DNA of 64,000 bases from Aliivibrio salmonicida LFI1238 (GCF_000196495.1 NC_011312.1:1798001-1862000); one strand, 5' to 3'. Shown: positions 39,282 through 49,323, counted from the first letter of the stretch. Translations and numbers: made by a program. Notes: generated from the letters alone by a model not told the origin.

Positions 39282-40166
39282 TTACGCAGTAACAACCACA
39301 TCGGTTGCATTCAATTGATCCAATAGCTCTTGAACTCGCGTATTTTGAGCCAATTCATCAATGGTTATCATTACGGGTTTATTGGCTTTATTCGCCGCTT
39401 GAATTGCATAACTGATCAAATGTAATACGGCTTCATTCTGTGGTTCAAAATGATGCTCTAGCGCTTCATTTTGTTTATCTACACCCAGTGTAAACTGCGT
39501 TAACGTATCAACATTAACAACCAAACCATCAAAATATTGTAATAATTTCTCAGCCATTAATGATGCAGCAGGTACATCACACACAAAGTGTACTTTTAGG
39601 CCATTCAGTCCACGAGGCAAACCATAAATCGCTAAACGGTCAATAATCGTAGCTGCGTCACTTAAGTTGCGAACAAATGGAACGACAATTTGAACCACTG
39701 CCGAAGTTGAAGCAATGACTTTTTTAATTACAGCACACTCTAATGCAAATTGCTCAGAACTTTCATCCGATGCATAACGTGTTACACCACGAACGCCCAT
39801 CATTGGGTTCATTTCTTTTGGTTCTAATTGACCAACAAGTAAGCCTGAAAACGCACTGCTGTCTGCATCAGAAAAAGCAATTTTCACTTCTTTTGTTTCG
39901 TCAGTAATATTGTCAAGAATCACAGTAGATAACGTATCAACAAAATGGGTTTTACCATCAGATGCACTTTCTATTATTGCCGCAAGACTTTGCGCATCAA
40001 TGTCACTCATCTTTGGCGTATTAATCACGGCCTTTGGATGATAAAACAAATGCTCTTGAATAAGCCCTGCGATAGACACATACAAAGATGCATTTGAATC
40101 GGTGCTTGATTGATAAGACGGTAAACTAGCTACGCGAGTTAACGTTGGTAAAATAGTATTAGTCAT
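39282..40166 (-). CDS. PEP-synthase C-terminal-domain-like protein, probably non-catalytic
   Basis: A 294-residue stand-alone relative of the TIM-barrel PEP-binding domain of phosphoenolpyruvate synthase. Matching segments are MNPMMGVRGVTRY, FALECAVIKKVI, IVVPFVRNLSDAATIIDRLAIYGLPRG, GLKVHFVCDVPAASLMAEKLLQYFDG and TQFTLGVDKQN. The phosphohistidine swivelling domain and ATP-grasp part of PpsA are absent. The C-terminal segment that carries the catalytic cysteine in PpsA (ICGQ) is replaced by MITIDELAQN. It may therefore bind PEP or a PEP-like ligand without turnover; this is inferred. It lies divergently beside the PEP-using DAHP synthase gene. No frameshift is visible. Confidence 0.75.
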   Translation of the reverse strand: MTNTILPTLTRVASLPSYQSSTDSNASLYVSIAGLIQEHLFYHPKAVINTPKMSDIDAQSLAAIIESASDGKTHFVDTLSTVILDNITDETKEVKIAFSDADSSAFSGLLVGQLEPKEMNPMMGVRGVTRYASDESSEQFALECAVIKKVIASTSAVVQIVVPFVRNLSDAATIIDRLAIYGLPRGLNGLKVHFVCDVPAASLMAEKLLQYFDGLVVNVDTLTQFTLGVDKQNEALEHHFEPQNEAVLHLISYAIQAANKANKPVMITIDELAQNTRVQELLDQLNATDVVVTA

Positions 40167-40387
40167 GCTTGCTCCAATGAACTCATTGATTCAGTTTAAT
40201 TATATTTATGAATGATTACATGTTATTTATGTTGAACATACCGATACATTAACAACAACTCAAGCCTAAAAGATACAATAGCTTAACTTTTCCTTATCTA
40301 TACACATATCAATCAATTTTTGGGTTTCATCCCTCTTGATTTTCCGTTATCTTACTCTAGTGTATTAAAAGAATTACAGGCGAAACT

Positions 40388-41440
40388 ATGCCATTGCAAA
40401 CAGATGAACTTCGTACTCAGCCTTTAGGCCCAATGCCTACTCCCGCTGAATTAACTGCTGCCTATCCTCTTACTGACGATGTTGCCGAACACATTGAGCA
40501 ATCTAGAGCTCAAGTTGAAGCAATTTTAACGGGTGAAGACAAACGACTTTTAGTCATTGTTGGCCCGTGCTCAGTACATGATACTAAAGCCGCAATGGAC
40601 TACGCTGAACGTTTAGCTAAGATCCAAGAATCGTATAAAAATGAGCTTTTCATTGTTATGCGTACGTACTTTGAAAAACCACGTACGATTGTAGGTTGGA
40701 AAGGTCTTATTACCGATCCAAACCTTGATGGTAGTTATGCTCTTGAGGCCGGTCTTCATAAAGCACGTAAACTATTACTGAACATAAATAAACTGGGTTT
40801 AGCTACAGCGACTGAGTTTTTAGATATGATCACTGGCCAATATATTTCTGACTTGATCACGTGGGGTGCCATTGGCGCTCGTACTACTGAGTCTCAAATA
40901 CACCGTGAAATGGCATCAGCCCTTTCTTGTCCTGTTGGATTTAAAAACGGTACCAATGGTAATACTCAGATTGCGATGGATGCTATCCGCGCTTCTAAGG
41001 CTTCTCATTACTTCTACTCTCCAGATAAACAAGGCCGCATGACGGTATACCGCACTGCTGGTAACCCTTTTGGTCATGTTATCTTACGTGGTGGTAGCGA
41101 CAAACCAAACTATGATATTGATTCTGTAACAGATGCCTGCAAACGGTTAGAAGAAGTAAATTTACCTCCTCATCTGATCGTTGATTTTAGCCACGCTAAC
41201 TGTGAGAAACAACACCGTCGTCAACTTGATGTTGCAAAAGATATTTGTAATCAAATTGAATCTGGCAGCAATCAAGTTGTTGGTATTATGGCTGAAAGCT
41301 TTTTAATTGAAGGCAATCAACCAATGACGGATTTAAATAACCTAACTTATGGCCAATCGATCACTGATCCATGCCTAAGTTGGGAAGATACTGTGACTAT
41401 GTTAGACATGCTATCAAACTCTATTAAAACCTCTCGTTAA
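40388..41440 (+). CDS. aroH: 3-deoxy-7-phosphoheptulonate synthase, AroH-like
   Basis: A 350-residue class I DAHP synthase that condenses PEP with erythrose-4-phosphate, the first step of aromatic amino acid synthesis. Signatures are LLVIVGPCSVHD, YFEKPRTIVGWKGLI, TEFLDMITGQYISDL, GAIGARTTESQIHREMASALSCPVGFKNGT and VDFSHANCEKQ. Compared with the three E. coli isozymes, the N terminus (TDELRTQPLGPMPTPAEL) and SHYFYSPDKQGRMTVY match the Trp-sensitive AroH better than AroG or AroF. Actual inhibitor specificity is an inference. yajQ follows after 15 bp and may be co-transcribed. It is intact. Confidence 0.93.
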   Translation: MPLQTDELRTQPLGPMPTPAELTAAYPLTDDVAEHIEQSRAQVEAILTGEDKRLLVIVGPCSVHDTKAAMDYAERLAKIQESYKNELFIVMRTYFEKPRTIVGWKGLITDPNLDGSYALEAGLHKARKLLLNINKLGLATATEFLDMITGQYISDLITWGAIGARTTESQIHREMASALSCPVGFKNGTNGNTQIAMDAIRASKASHYFYSPDKQGRMTVYRTAGNPFGHVILRGGSDKPNYDIDSVTDACKRLEEVNLPPHLIVDFSHANCEKQHRRQLDVAKDICNQIESGSNQVVGIMAESFLIEGNQPMTDLNNLTYGQSITDPCLSWEDTVTMLDMLSNSIKTSR

Positions 41441-41455
41441 TTTAAAGGATAAACT

Positions 41456-41938
41456 ATGCCTGCTTTTGATATCGTTTCTGAAGTTGATAATGTTGAACTA
41501 AAAAATGCAGTAGATAACGCTACTCGTGAATTAGCTACTCGTTTCGATTTCCGTGGTGTTGATGCTAGCTTTGAATTGAAAGGCGAAAACATCAAGATTA
41601 AAGCGGAAGATGACTTTCAGCTAACGCAACTTGTTGATATTTTACGTGGTAACCTTGCGAAACGTGGCGTTGATGCACGTTCAATGGATGTAAAAGACGC
41701 GGTTCACTCTGGTAAAAACTTTTACCAAGACATCGACTTTAAACAAGGTATTGATCCTCTTATCTCTAAGAAATTAGTGAAAGAAATCAAAGCATCAAAA
41801 GTTAAAGTTCAAGCCGCTATCCAAGGTGAACAATTACGTATTACGGGTAAAAACCGTGACGACCTTCAAGCTGCAATGGCTATAGTTCGTGAAGGTGACT
41901 TTGGTCAACCATTCCAATTCACTAACTTTCGTGACTAA
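41456..41938 (+). CDS. yajQ: YajQ-family nucleotide-binding protein
   Basis: A 160-residue YajQ protein with two ferredoxin-like halves. Members bind nucleic acid or GTP, and the Xanthomonas homologue binds c-di-GMP. Diagnostic motifs are PAFDIVSEVDNVELKNAVDN, RFDFRGVDA, and the C-terminal VREGDFGQPFQFTNFRD. The length is standard. AAAGGATAAACT precedes the start, a good ribosome-binding site, and a perfect palindromic terminator follows. The gene is intact. Confidence 0.95.
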   Translation: MPAFDIVSEVDNVELKNAVDNATRELATRFDFRGVDASFELKGENIKIKAEDDFQLTQLVDILRGNLAKRGVDARSMDVKDAVHSGKNFYQDIDFKQGIDPLISKKLVKEIKASKVKVQAAIQGEQLRITGKNRDDLQAAMAIVREGDFGQPFQFTNFRD

Positions 41939-41972
41939 TATTAAATCAACACCATTTTGATTTAATAAAAAT

Positions 41973-41996
41973 AAAGCGTCTACATGTAGACGCTTT
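41973..41996. terminator. Bidirectional terminator between yajQ and pepF
   Basis: A perfect palindrome AAAGCGTCTAC-AT-GTAGACGCTTT, with an A-run on the left side and TTATTATTTT on the right. Confidence 0.9.
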
Positions 41997-42007
41997 ATTA
42001 TTTTCTA

Positions 42008-43789
42008 CTATCCAATCAATCGCTCAAATTCATCAATTTGTTTACTTACCCTATCCAAACTCTGCTGCCAAAAAAACTCTTTCGTTAAATCCATTTGCAA
42101 ATGCTTATTCACGACGTCTTCTGCACGCATTGAGCCAGTATCACGCAATAAATTAACATAATCACGATAAAAGCTATCCCCTTTTGCTTCTCGTTGTGCG
42201 TATACACCGATGCTAAATAGATAACCAAATAAATACGGGTAATTATAAAAACTCACCTCAGGAATGCTGAAATGTAATTTACTTGCCCAGAATAATGAAT
42301 CAGGTTCTGACATTGAATCACCATACCAATCATTCCACGTTTTACTCATTAACTCTGACAGTTGCTCTGGCCCTAACTCCTGAGTTGAGCGTTGTTCATA
42401 AAATGATTTTTCAAATTCATAACGTACTGGAATATTTATCGTTAATGCTAAAGCGGAAGATAACTCCTCCCATAACATTTCTATTTTATCTTCTTTTGTT
42501 TTCGCCTTTGCCAATAACGCATCACGAACTGCATTTTCTGCAAAAATAGAGGCGGTTTCCGCTAATGTCATTGGGTACTTTGTTTTACATAAAGGCATGT
42601 CTCGCATTACCCAATTATGGAATGCATGACCTAATTCATGAGCAAGCGTTAATACATCCGACATACTGTCACCCCACGTCATAAAGACTAGAGGTGTGCG
42701 CGAATCTGCAAACTTAGTACAATACGCACTAAGACGTTTAGTCGATTGCGGTGCTGCATCGATCCAACCATTAGTTACCATCAGAGCCACAAAATCGGCC
42801 ATTTCTTGAGATACGCTGCCAAATGCCTCTTTAATGATATCTATCGCTTCATCAAAAGAATAAGTAGAAGCACTTCCACTCAATGGAGGCATTGAAGCAA
42901 GTTGATCCCAAGGTGTTAGCTTCTCAGTACCAAACATTTTAGCCATTAAACGTGCCGCTTTTTGTCCTACAGCACGATTTTTCTTTGCTACTGACATCAT
43001 GCTATCTAATGTTGCTTGTTCTATACGGCTACCATGTAAACTTGACTCCAAAAAATGTACTGACGCTGTTGCGCTTCGTTTTTCATATTCAGCTAACCGC
43101 CACCCCGATAACGCATTTAAAATGGCAGACAAACTCTCTTGATTTTGTTTCATTGCTAATTGAATTGCTCGCCATGCTGGTTCTCTACGGTTTTCATCAC
43201 TTCCGTATAAAATACTTGCAGCTTGCGATAAACCAATGGTTTCTTGCTCTCCATTAGACAGCGCTAACGTCACGGTCATAGAACCGGTAATATTATCGTA
43301 TAAACGGCCCCATGCATTTTTACCATCAACACTCATAGCAGAGAGAAGCTGCTCTTCTTTAACACTCAAACGTGTCGCAATAAGCTTCCTTTCTTCTTCT
43401 AATAAGAAACGTTGGGCTTCTAATTCTTCACTGTATGATAGAACCTCTTCAAATAAAGCGGTTGGTGAATTCACTATCGCATCAAGATAAGGGCTAAAAG
43501 CTTGTGATAATTCGGATGACAATTTATTCATCTTATTCACAAGCGCTTTTGCTTGGTTATCAGACGCATCAACAGAAGCAATACAATTACCATAACTCGC
43601 CACTGTTGCAAGTAACACTGAAATGGATTCTCTGTCTAAAATCGCTTGTTGTAATGCACTAGCATGTAATTCAGCAGTCGAACTGAAAAGCGTCTTTATT
43701 TTTTGTTCAATAGTAATGATTGTCGCATCTAATTTTGGATCATTTAATGATTCAAAAGCAACGGAAAGATCCCAGCTAGGAGCTGTCAT
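42008..43789 (-). CDS. pepF: M3-family oligoendopeptidase (PepF type)
   Basis: A 593-residue zinc metallopeptidase of the M3B group, cytoplasmic, which cleaves short peptides. The zinc site HELGH is at about residues 384-388 in LTLAHELGHAFHNW, with the downstream glutamate in MTLAETASIFAEN. The N-terminal helical lobe and the C-terminal LFGYLFSIGVYAQREAKG stretch are typical. I chose the ATG at 43789 (MTAPSWDLSVAF) because AGGAC lies upstream and this is the family's usual start; a longer frame to 43828 lacks support. No damage is visible. Confidence 0.93.
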   Translation of the reverse strand: MTAPSWDLSVAFESLNDPKLDATIITIEQKIKTLFSSTAELHASALQQAILDRESISVLLATVASYGNCIASVDASDNQAKALVNKMNKLSSELSQAFSPYLDAIVNSPTALFEEVLSYSEELEAQRFLLEEERKLIATRLSVKEEQLLSAMSVDGKNAWGRLYDNITGSMTVTLALSNGEQETIGLSQAASILYGSDENRREPAWRAIQLAMKQNQESLSAILNALSGWRLAEYEKRSATASVHFLESSLHGSRIEQATLDSMMSVAKKNRAVGQKAARLMAKMFGTEKLTPWDQLASMPPLSGSASTYSFDEAIDIIKEAFGSVSQEMADFVALMVTNGWIDAAPQSTKRLSAYCTKFADSRTPLVFMTWGDSMSDVLTLAHELGHAFHNWVMRDMPLCKTKYPMTLAETASIFAENAVRDALLAKAKTKEDKIEMLWEELSSALALTINIPVRYEFEKSFYEQRSTQELGPEQLSELMSKTWNDWYGDSMSEPDSLFWASKLHFSIPEVSFYNYPYLFGYLFSIGVYAQREAKGDSFYRDYVNLLRDTGSMRAEDVVNKHLQMDLTKEFFWQQSLDRVSKQIDEFERLIG

Positions 43790-43898
43790 AATACGGTCCT
43801 TTATTCGCGTTTTATTATATAAAGCCAATAGTACCCATTAAGTACTCAATATCTTCAGCTCTCTTTTTTTCGTTATTTACTGCATTATTTACATCATA

Positions 43899-44912
43899 TT
43901 AATTATCTATTTTTTGGACTAATAGACAAGCTCGATGCCCAATTTCAACATTAGAATTAGGGAAAACAACATTTTCGCCACCACCGCTAGCATAACATTT
44001 TTGACTCCCATCAGAAGAAAGTAACTGCCCTTCATTAAACAACGTAAAATTAGCTAAATCCGCAGGGAAGTGAAATTCAAAGTCATTACTTTTCTTTATG
44101 ATGCTTCGAGTTACTTCATACTCAATTAACGATGAACTGTGTTTGTCCATATCAACATTCAATTCATTAGTCACTGTTTCAGAAGTACTAATAAACCCTC
44201 TTAATCCATGAATGAAATCAGCCAACGGTTCAAAATCATTCTCACCCAGTTTCGCTACTTTTCCTAATTCGATGGTGGCCGCATGCGCTCCATGATATTC
44301 AGCACTGTACCAACTGAAAGTGGATGCCGGTGCTTCAGAGAATAAACACGCTTCAATCTGACTGTCATTTAGAAAAGAAAGTAATTTATCAGAACGTTGA
44401 TAATGACGATTAAAAGGATGTATCGCGAAGGTATAATGCATTGAACGACGAATTGCACAGTGTAAATCTAAATGCCACATGTCGTCTGCATTATGCTTCT
44501 GATAAAAAGTATCAACTTGATTCATCAGAGAATTCGCTAATGCGACCTCTTTAATTTCTGAATTATCATTATGATAGCCAGTAAATAAACGATTTAAATT
44601 GGTGTCTAAAAAACGCTGCTCTTCTAAGGTCGCTTGAGGGTGACCATAAATAAATAAACATGAGTCATTTAAACACAGTTTTCCGGATTGAATATCAATA
44701 AGGATGGAGTCTAGAATTTCGATAGGTGAGGTTTCATTACCATGAATACCAGAAGAAAGGATAATGGCTCTATTTGAACATTTAGGTGGCACAACTTCAA
44801 CGACACCCCTGATGTGCTGAATCACCACCGTTCCGTTCGCTAATTCCCATGAACGTGAAGATATTGATTTAGTAAGATCTAAAGTATCTTTAATAAATGA
44901 CGTATATTCCAT
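43899..44912 (-). CDS. astE: Succinylglutamate desuccinylase
   Basis: A 337-residue zinc hydrolase of the AstE/aspartoacylase family, which releases glutamate from N-succinylglutamate in the last step of the arginine succinyltransferase pathway. The zinc ligands lie in SSGIHGNETSPIEI (H and E) and WHLDLHCAIR (H). The catalytic glutamate is likely in AATIELGKVAKLGEN. FLDTNLNRLFTG binds substrate in the family. The remaining ast genes are not adjacent, as is common in vibrios. The start at 44912 is preceded by AGGAAGAGTAATTCAG. It is intact. Confidence 0.94.
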   Translation of the reverse strand: MEYTSFIKDTLDLTKSISSRSWELANGTVVIQHIRGVVEVVPPKCSNRAIILSSGIHGNETSPIEILDSILIDIQSGKLCLNDSCLFIYGHPQATLEEQRFLDTNLNRLFTGYHNDNSEIKEVALANSLMNQVDTFYQKHNADDMWHLDLHCAIRRSMHYTFAIHPFNRHYQRSDKLLSFLNDSQIEACLFSEAPASTFSWYSAEYHGAHAATIELGKVAKLGENDFEPLADFIHGLRGFISTSETVTNELNVDMDKHSSSLIEYEVTRSIIKKSNDFEFHFPADLANFTLFNEGQLLSSDGSQKCYASGGGENVVFPNSNVEIGHRACLLVQKIDN

Positions 44913-45054
44913 CTGAATTACTCTTCCTTGGTAAAATATTCAACCAAGAAACAGTACCATTAATGAAACATAAAATTAACAATATCTATTCCAGAATGTG
45001 AGTTTACCCTTTTGGTTTCTAGTATAAGATGGGTATTATTAATTCTTAGTGGCA

Positions 45055-45084
45055 TAAAAAAAGCCGCATGATTATCATACAGCT
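45055..45084 (-). terminator. Terminator of ihfA
   Basis: On the minus strand AGCTGTATGA / TCATGCGGCT (two G-U pairs) with a 3-nt loop is followed by seven T. Confidence 0.75.
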
Positions 45085-45114
45085 TCATTTATTCTACGGC
45101 CAAAGCCGGCATTA

Positions 45115-45411
45115 TTATTTTTCTACAGGCAGATCTTCAACACGTGCTTTCAATTTCTGGCCTGGTTTGAACGTGACTACCCGGCGTGCTGAAATTGGAA
45201 TGTCTTCACCCGTTTTTGGGTTACGTCCTGGTCGCTCGCTCTTTTCGCGTAAGTCAAAATTACCAAAACCAGATAATTTCACTTGTTCGCCACTCTCTAG
45301 AGCTTGCTTAATCTCTTCGAAAAATACTTCTACCGTTTCCTTGGCGTCGCGTTTACTTAATCCAACTTTTTCAAATAAGGTCTCAGCCAAATCAGCTTTA
45401 GTGAGTGCCAT
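45115..45411 (-). CDS. ihfA: Integration host factor subunit alpha
   Basis: A 98-residue HU/IHF-family DNA-bending protein, one half of the IHF heterodimer that helps recombination, replication and sigma-54 promoters. The alpha-subunit hallmarks are MALTKADLAETLFEKVGLSKRDAKE, GFGNFDLREKSERPGRNPKTGE (the beta-arm with the intercalating proline) and ISARRVVTFKPGQKLK. It lies downstream of pheST on the same strand, as in E. coli, but with a 523-bp gap that includes a pheT terminator, so it has its own promoter here. ACCTGAGGGTAGT before the ATG gives a good ribosome-binding site. Confidence 0.97.
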   Translation of the reverse strand: MALTKADLAETLFEKVGLSKRDAKETVEVFFEEIKQALESGEQVKLSGFGNFDLREKSERPGRNPKTGEDIPISARRVVTFKPGQKLKARVEDLPVEK

Positions 45412-45934
45412 AAAAACTACCCTCAGGTTACGTTAGGACAGAGTTACAGTATTTACTGTAACCGGAAAACTTAATAGTTAGAACAATGACATAAGATTAA
45501 ACTAACTGATCACAGTGTATGCCAACTGACTGATTTTCGCCAACTTTTTTATGTGATAAAGCGCTACATTTATAATACAAAAAATAAATTATCGCTTTAT
45601 TTCAATCATGAACTTTCAGTTATTGCTTAAACATATCACTATAGCAGTTAATCTAACTGATTTTTTACACAAAATCGATATATATATCTATTTTCAATAA
45701 GTGTGACATGATGCCGAAATTTATTAATAATTTTAATATTAATCCATCCATTTGATTGTGAAAGAGATTAGTTTCCTTTTTATATCAATAAAAAACACAT
45801 GCTATTGTCGATTCACATTCATGAACAGGATTAAATACTCCCCTATTATTTATAGGTTCGATTATAAAAAAAATCCAGTATCAACCTTCATTGATACTGG
45901 ATTCATTGTGTTTATATTTAGCTAAAAGAGCTAA
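45412..45934. other. Long spacer between pheT and ihfA
   Basis: 523 bp without a credible gene. It contains the pheT terminator at its right end and, on the minus strand, a possible ihfA promoter (TTGGCG at 45538-45543 and TACACT at 45514-45519, 18-bp spacing). The rest is AT-rich with no repeat or RNA motif that I can identify. Confidence 0.45.
45864..45903 (-). terminator. Terminator of the pheST operon
   Basis: A perfect stem AATCCAGTATCA / TGATACTGGATT, followed on the minus strand by eight T. Confidence 0.9.
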
Positions 45935-48322
45935 TTAGTCACGCAGTGTTGCTGAGAACTTCTCACCAATTGCCGCAACGATAGCGTCAACAGCTGAAGT
46001 GATATCAGCCTCTTCTAATGTACGCTCAACAGATTGAAGTGTCAGTGCGATTGCCAGACTCTTCTTATCATCTTCAACACCTTGACCGCGGTAAACATCA
46101 AACAATTTCGCGCTAGTTAATAACTCGCCACCTGATGCTAAACACTCAGCAACGATGTCACCAGAAGCAATGGCTTCATCAGCAACAATCGCGATATCAC
46201 GACGGTTTGCAGGGAACTTAGATACTGCTGCCGCTTCAGGGATAACGCGAGTGTTGATTGCGTCCCACTCGATTTCAAACATGATTGTACGACCGTTCAA
46301 GCCAAACTTACGCTCTAGCTCTGGGTGTACTGTACCGATGAAACCCACTTCTTTTCCGTCAACAACGATAGCCGCTGTTTGACCTGGGTGAAGTGCTGGG
46401 TGTTGTGCTGCTTTAAACTCGTACGCTAATTCGTTAGCAGTTAGTTCAAGTACAGCTTCTAAATCGCCTTTAAGGTCGAAAAAGTCAACGGTGTTTGTTG
46501 CGATATCCCAATGCTCTTCACCACGAGTACCAGCGATGATACCAGCAAGCATCATTTCTTGACGCATGCCGTTTTCTGCTGATTCTTCAGGAATAAAACG
46601 TAAACCAGATTCGAATAAACGAACGCGTGGTTGTTGACGTTTTTGGTTATGAACAACGGTATTGATCAAACCAGTCCATAGGCTTAGACGCATCGCTGAC
46701 ATGTCTGCTGAAATTGGAAATGGCAGAATTAACGGCTCAATCTCAGGCACGATCAGTTTTTGCTGCTCTGGCTCTACGAAGCTGTAGGTAATTGCTTCGT
46801 GGTAGCCACGGTCCACAAGAAGATCACGAACACGCTTAAGCGGTTGGTTTGCTTCTTTATGAAGATTCATGTTTAACGCAGCAACTGGGGCTTGGTTTGG
46901 AATGTTATTGTAACCGTAGATACGACCTACTTCTTCAATTAGGTCTTGCTCGATTGCAATATCAAAACGCCATGATGGAGATGTTGCTGTCCAACCTGTA
47001 TCCGTTGTCTCAACAACACAACCTAAACGAGTAAGGATCTCAACCACATCTGTTGATGGGATATGATGACCTAAAAGACCGTCTAGTTTGCTGCGACGTA
47101 ACGCAACGGTGCTTTCTTTTGGAAGATCGGCTTCAGATTCAGCCGCAGAAATAGGCGCAACTTCACCACCACAAAGTTCAACAAGAAGCTGTGTTGCACG
47201 CTCCATCGCTGTTGCTTGTAATGTAGAATCAACACCACGCTCAAAACGTAGAGATGAATCTGTATGTAGACCGTATGCACGAGCGCGACCACGGATGTGA
47301 TCAGGTGCGAAGAATGCACACTCAAGCATGATATCTGTTGTTTCAGACGTAACACCGGATTCTTTACCACCAAAGATACCAGCAATTGCTAGTGCTTTGT
47401 TTTGGTCAGCGATAACAAGTGTATTGCTGTTTAGTTTTGCTTCGTTGCCATCAAGAAGAGTTAATTTCTCATCTTGTTCAGCCATACGAACCACAATACC
47501 GCCGTCGATCTTAGACAGATCAAACGCGTGCATTGGTTGGCCTTGCTCAAGCATTACATAGTTTGTAATATCAACAATCGCATCGATTGAACGAATACCG
47601 CAACGACGCAGTTTCTCTTGCATCCAAATTGGCGTTTCCGCTTTTGCGTTTACGTTCTTGATAACACGACCAAGGTAACGTGGACACGCCTCCGTTGCTT
47701 TAATGTCAATAGAAACGGTATCTTCAATGCTTGTAGCTACCGCTTCAATAGTTGGTTCTGTTACGTCTGCACGGTTAAGAACACCGACTTCACGAGCTAA
47801 ACCACGAATGCTGAAACAGTCCGCACGGTTTGCTGTTAGGTCAACATCGATAGCAACATCGTTAAGCTCAAGAAGCTCACGAACGTCCATACCTAATGTA
47901 GAGCCTTCTGGTAATTCTAAAATACCGTCAGATTCAACATCAATACCTAGCTCAGAGAAAGAACAAAGCATGCCGTGTGATGGAACACCACGTAGTTTTG
48001 CTTTCTTAATTTTGAAGTCACCCGGAAGGACTGCGCCAACCGTTGCTACTGCTACTGTTAGGCCAAGACGACAGTTAGAGGCACCACAAACGATGTCTAA
48101 AAGCTCTTCTTCGCCGATATCAATTTTAGTTACACGAAGTTTGTCTGCGTCTGGGTGTTGACCACACTCAACCACTTTACCTACTTTAACGCCGGTGAAC
48201 TCACCAGCAACAGGTGCAACTTCATCAACTTCCAAACCAGCCATTGTGATTTGGTGAGCTAGCTCTTCGCTGTTAATAGCAGGTTTAACCCACTCGCGTA
48301 GCCAAGATTCACTGAATTTCAT
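45935..48322 (-). CDS. pheT: Phenylalanyl-tRNA synthetase beta subunit
   Basis: A 795-residue beta chain of the alpha2-beta2 phenylalanyl-tRNA synthetase. From the N terminus: the EMAP/tRNA-binding-like domain (VGKVVECGQHPDADKLRVTKID), the B3/B4 editing domain (SIDAIVDITNYVMLEQGQPMHAFD), the B5 domain (LDGLLGHHIPSTDVVEILTRLG), the catalytic-like domain (EEVGRIYGYNNIPNQAP) and the C-terminal ferredoxin-fold anticodon-binding domain (SKFPANRRDIAIV). The length equals E. coli PheT. It starts 17 bp after pheS. It is intact. Confidence 0.97.
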   Translation of the reverse strand: MKFSESWLREWVKPAINSEELAHQITMAGLEVDEVAPVAGEFTGVKVGKVVECGQHPDADKLRVTKIDIGEEELLDIVCGASNCRLGLTVAVATVGAVLPGDFKIKKAKLRGVPSHGMLCSFSELGIDVESDGILELPEGSTLGMDVRELLELNDVAIDVDLTANRADCFSIRGLAREVGVLNRADVTEPTIEAVATSIEDTVSIDIKATEACPRYLGRVIKNVNAKAETPIWMQEKLRRCGIRSIDAIVDITNYVMLEQGQPMHAFDLSKIDGGIVVRMAEQDEKLTLLDGNEAKLNSNTLVIADQNKALAIAGIFGGKESGVTSETTDIMLECAFFAPDHIRGRARAYGLHTDSSLRFERGVDSTLQATAMERATQLLVELCGGEVAPISAAESEADLPKESTVALRRSKLDGLLGHHIPSTDVVEILTRLGCVVETTDTGWTATSPSWRFDIAIEQDLIEEVGRIYGYNNIPNQAPVAALNMNLHKEANQPLKRVRDLLVDRGYHEAITYSFVEPEQQKLIVPEIEPLILPFPISADMSAMRLSLWTGLINTVVHNQKRQQPRVRLFESGLRFIPEESAENGMRQEMMLAGIIAGTRGEEHWDIATNTVDFFDLKGDLEAVLELTANELAYEFKAAQHPALHPGQTAAIVVDGKEVGFIGTVHPELERKFGLNGRTIMFEIEWDAINTRVIPEAAAVSKFPANRRDIAIVADEAIASGDIVAECLASGGELLTSAKLFDVYRGQGVEDDKKSLAIALTLQSVERTLEEADITSAVDAIVAAIGEKFSATLRD

Positions 48323-48339
48323 AAATTTCTAGCCCCGAA

Positions 48340-49323
48340 TTACTTGAATTGTTTAAGGAAACGAAGGTCGTTCTCGAAGAACGCACGAAGGTCATTTACG
48401 CCGTAACGAAGCATAGTTAGACGCTCAACACCCATACCAAACGCAAAGCCTGAGTATTTTTCAGGGTCGATGCCAACAGAGCGAAGTACGTTAGGGTGAA
48501 CCATGCCACAGCCTAATACTTCTAACCACTTGCCATCTTTACGTTTCACATCAACTTCAGCAGAAGGTTCTGTGAATGGGAAAAATGAAGGACGGAAACG
48601 CACTTCAACTTCTTCTTCAAAGAAATTACAAAGGAAATCGTGAAGAATACCTTTAAGTTGTGCAAAGTTTACGTTCTCATCAACTAACATACCTTCCACT
48701 TGGTGGAACATTGGTGTGTGAGTTTGATCGTAATCGTTACGGTAAACACGACCCGGAGCGATGAAACGGAATGGGGGTTTGCCATTTTCCATTGTACGGA
48801 TCTGAACACCTGAAGTGTGCGTACGCAGCATTAAATCAGGGTTAAAGAAGAACGTATCGTGATCAGTACGCGCAGGGTGATCATCAGCAATGTTCAATGC
48901 ATCGAAGTTATGGAATGCATCTTCGATCTCAGGACCAGACTCAGTACTAAAGCCTAACTCACCAAAGAATTGCTCAATACGCTCAACGGTACGAGTAACT
49001 GGGTGTAAACCACCGTTCTCGATACGACGGCCCGGAAGGCTTACATCGATAGTTTCAGCAGCAAGTTTCGCTTCAAGCTCTGCAGTTTGAAGAGAGTCTT
49101 TACGCTCACCTAATAACGTTTGAACAGTCTGCTTCGCTTTATTGATCAATTGACCCGCTTCACGACGTTCTGTCGGATCTAGTTTTCCTAGACCTTGAAG
49201 CTGAAGTGTCAAATGCCCTTTTTTACCTAAATATTGAACACGGACTTCGTCCAGAGCGACTAAAGAGCCTGCTTGTTCAATTTCTGCCGTTGCATTGGCA
49301 ATGATCTCGTCTAGATGTTGCAT
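48340..49323 (-). CDS. pheS: Phenylalanyl-tRNA synthetase alpha subunit
   Basis: A 327-residue catalytic alpha chain. The N-terminal coiled coil ([16 protein letters not shown]) is followed by class II motif 2 ([27 protein letters not shown]) and motif 3 ([17 protein letters not shown]). I chose the ATG at 49323 ([12 protein letters not shown]) because AGGA lies 5 nt before it, rather than the frame's first ATG at 49338. pheT follows, forming the usual operon. It is intact. Confidence 0.97.

Noticed and set aside
40167..40387. Possible TrpR operator upstream of the AroH-like gene.
   Set aside because: Only a weak half-site (ACTCTAGTGT) was seen, with no convincing palindrome, so I do not annotate it.
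42283..43841. Several plus-strand frames opposite pepF.
   Set aside because: Hydrophobic shadow frames with no start signals opposite an intact, recognised gene.
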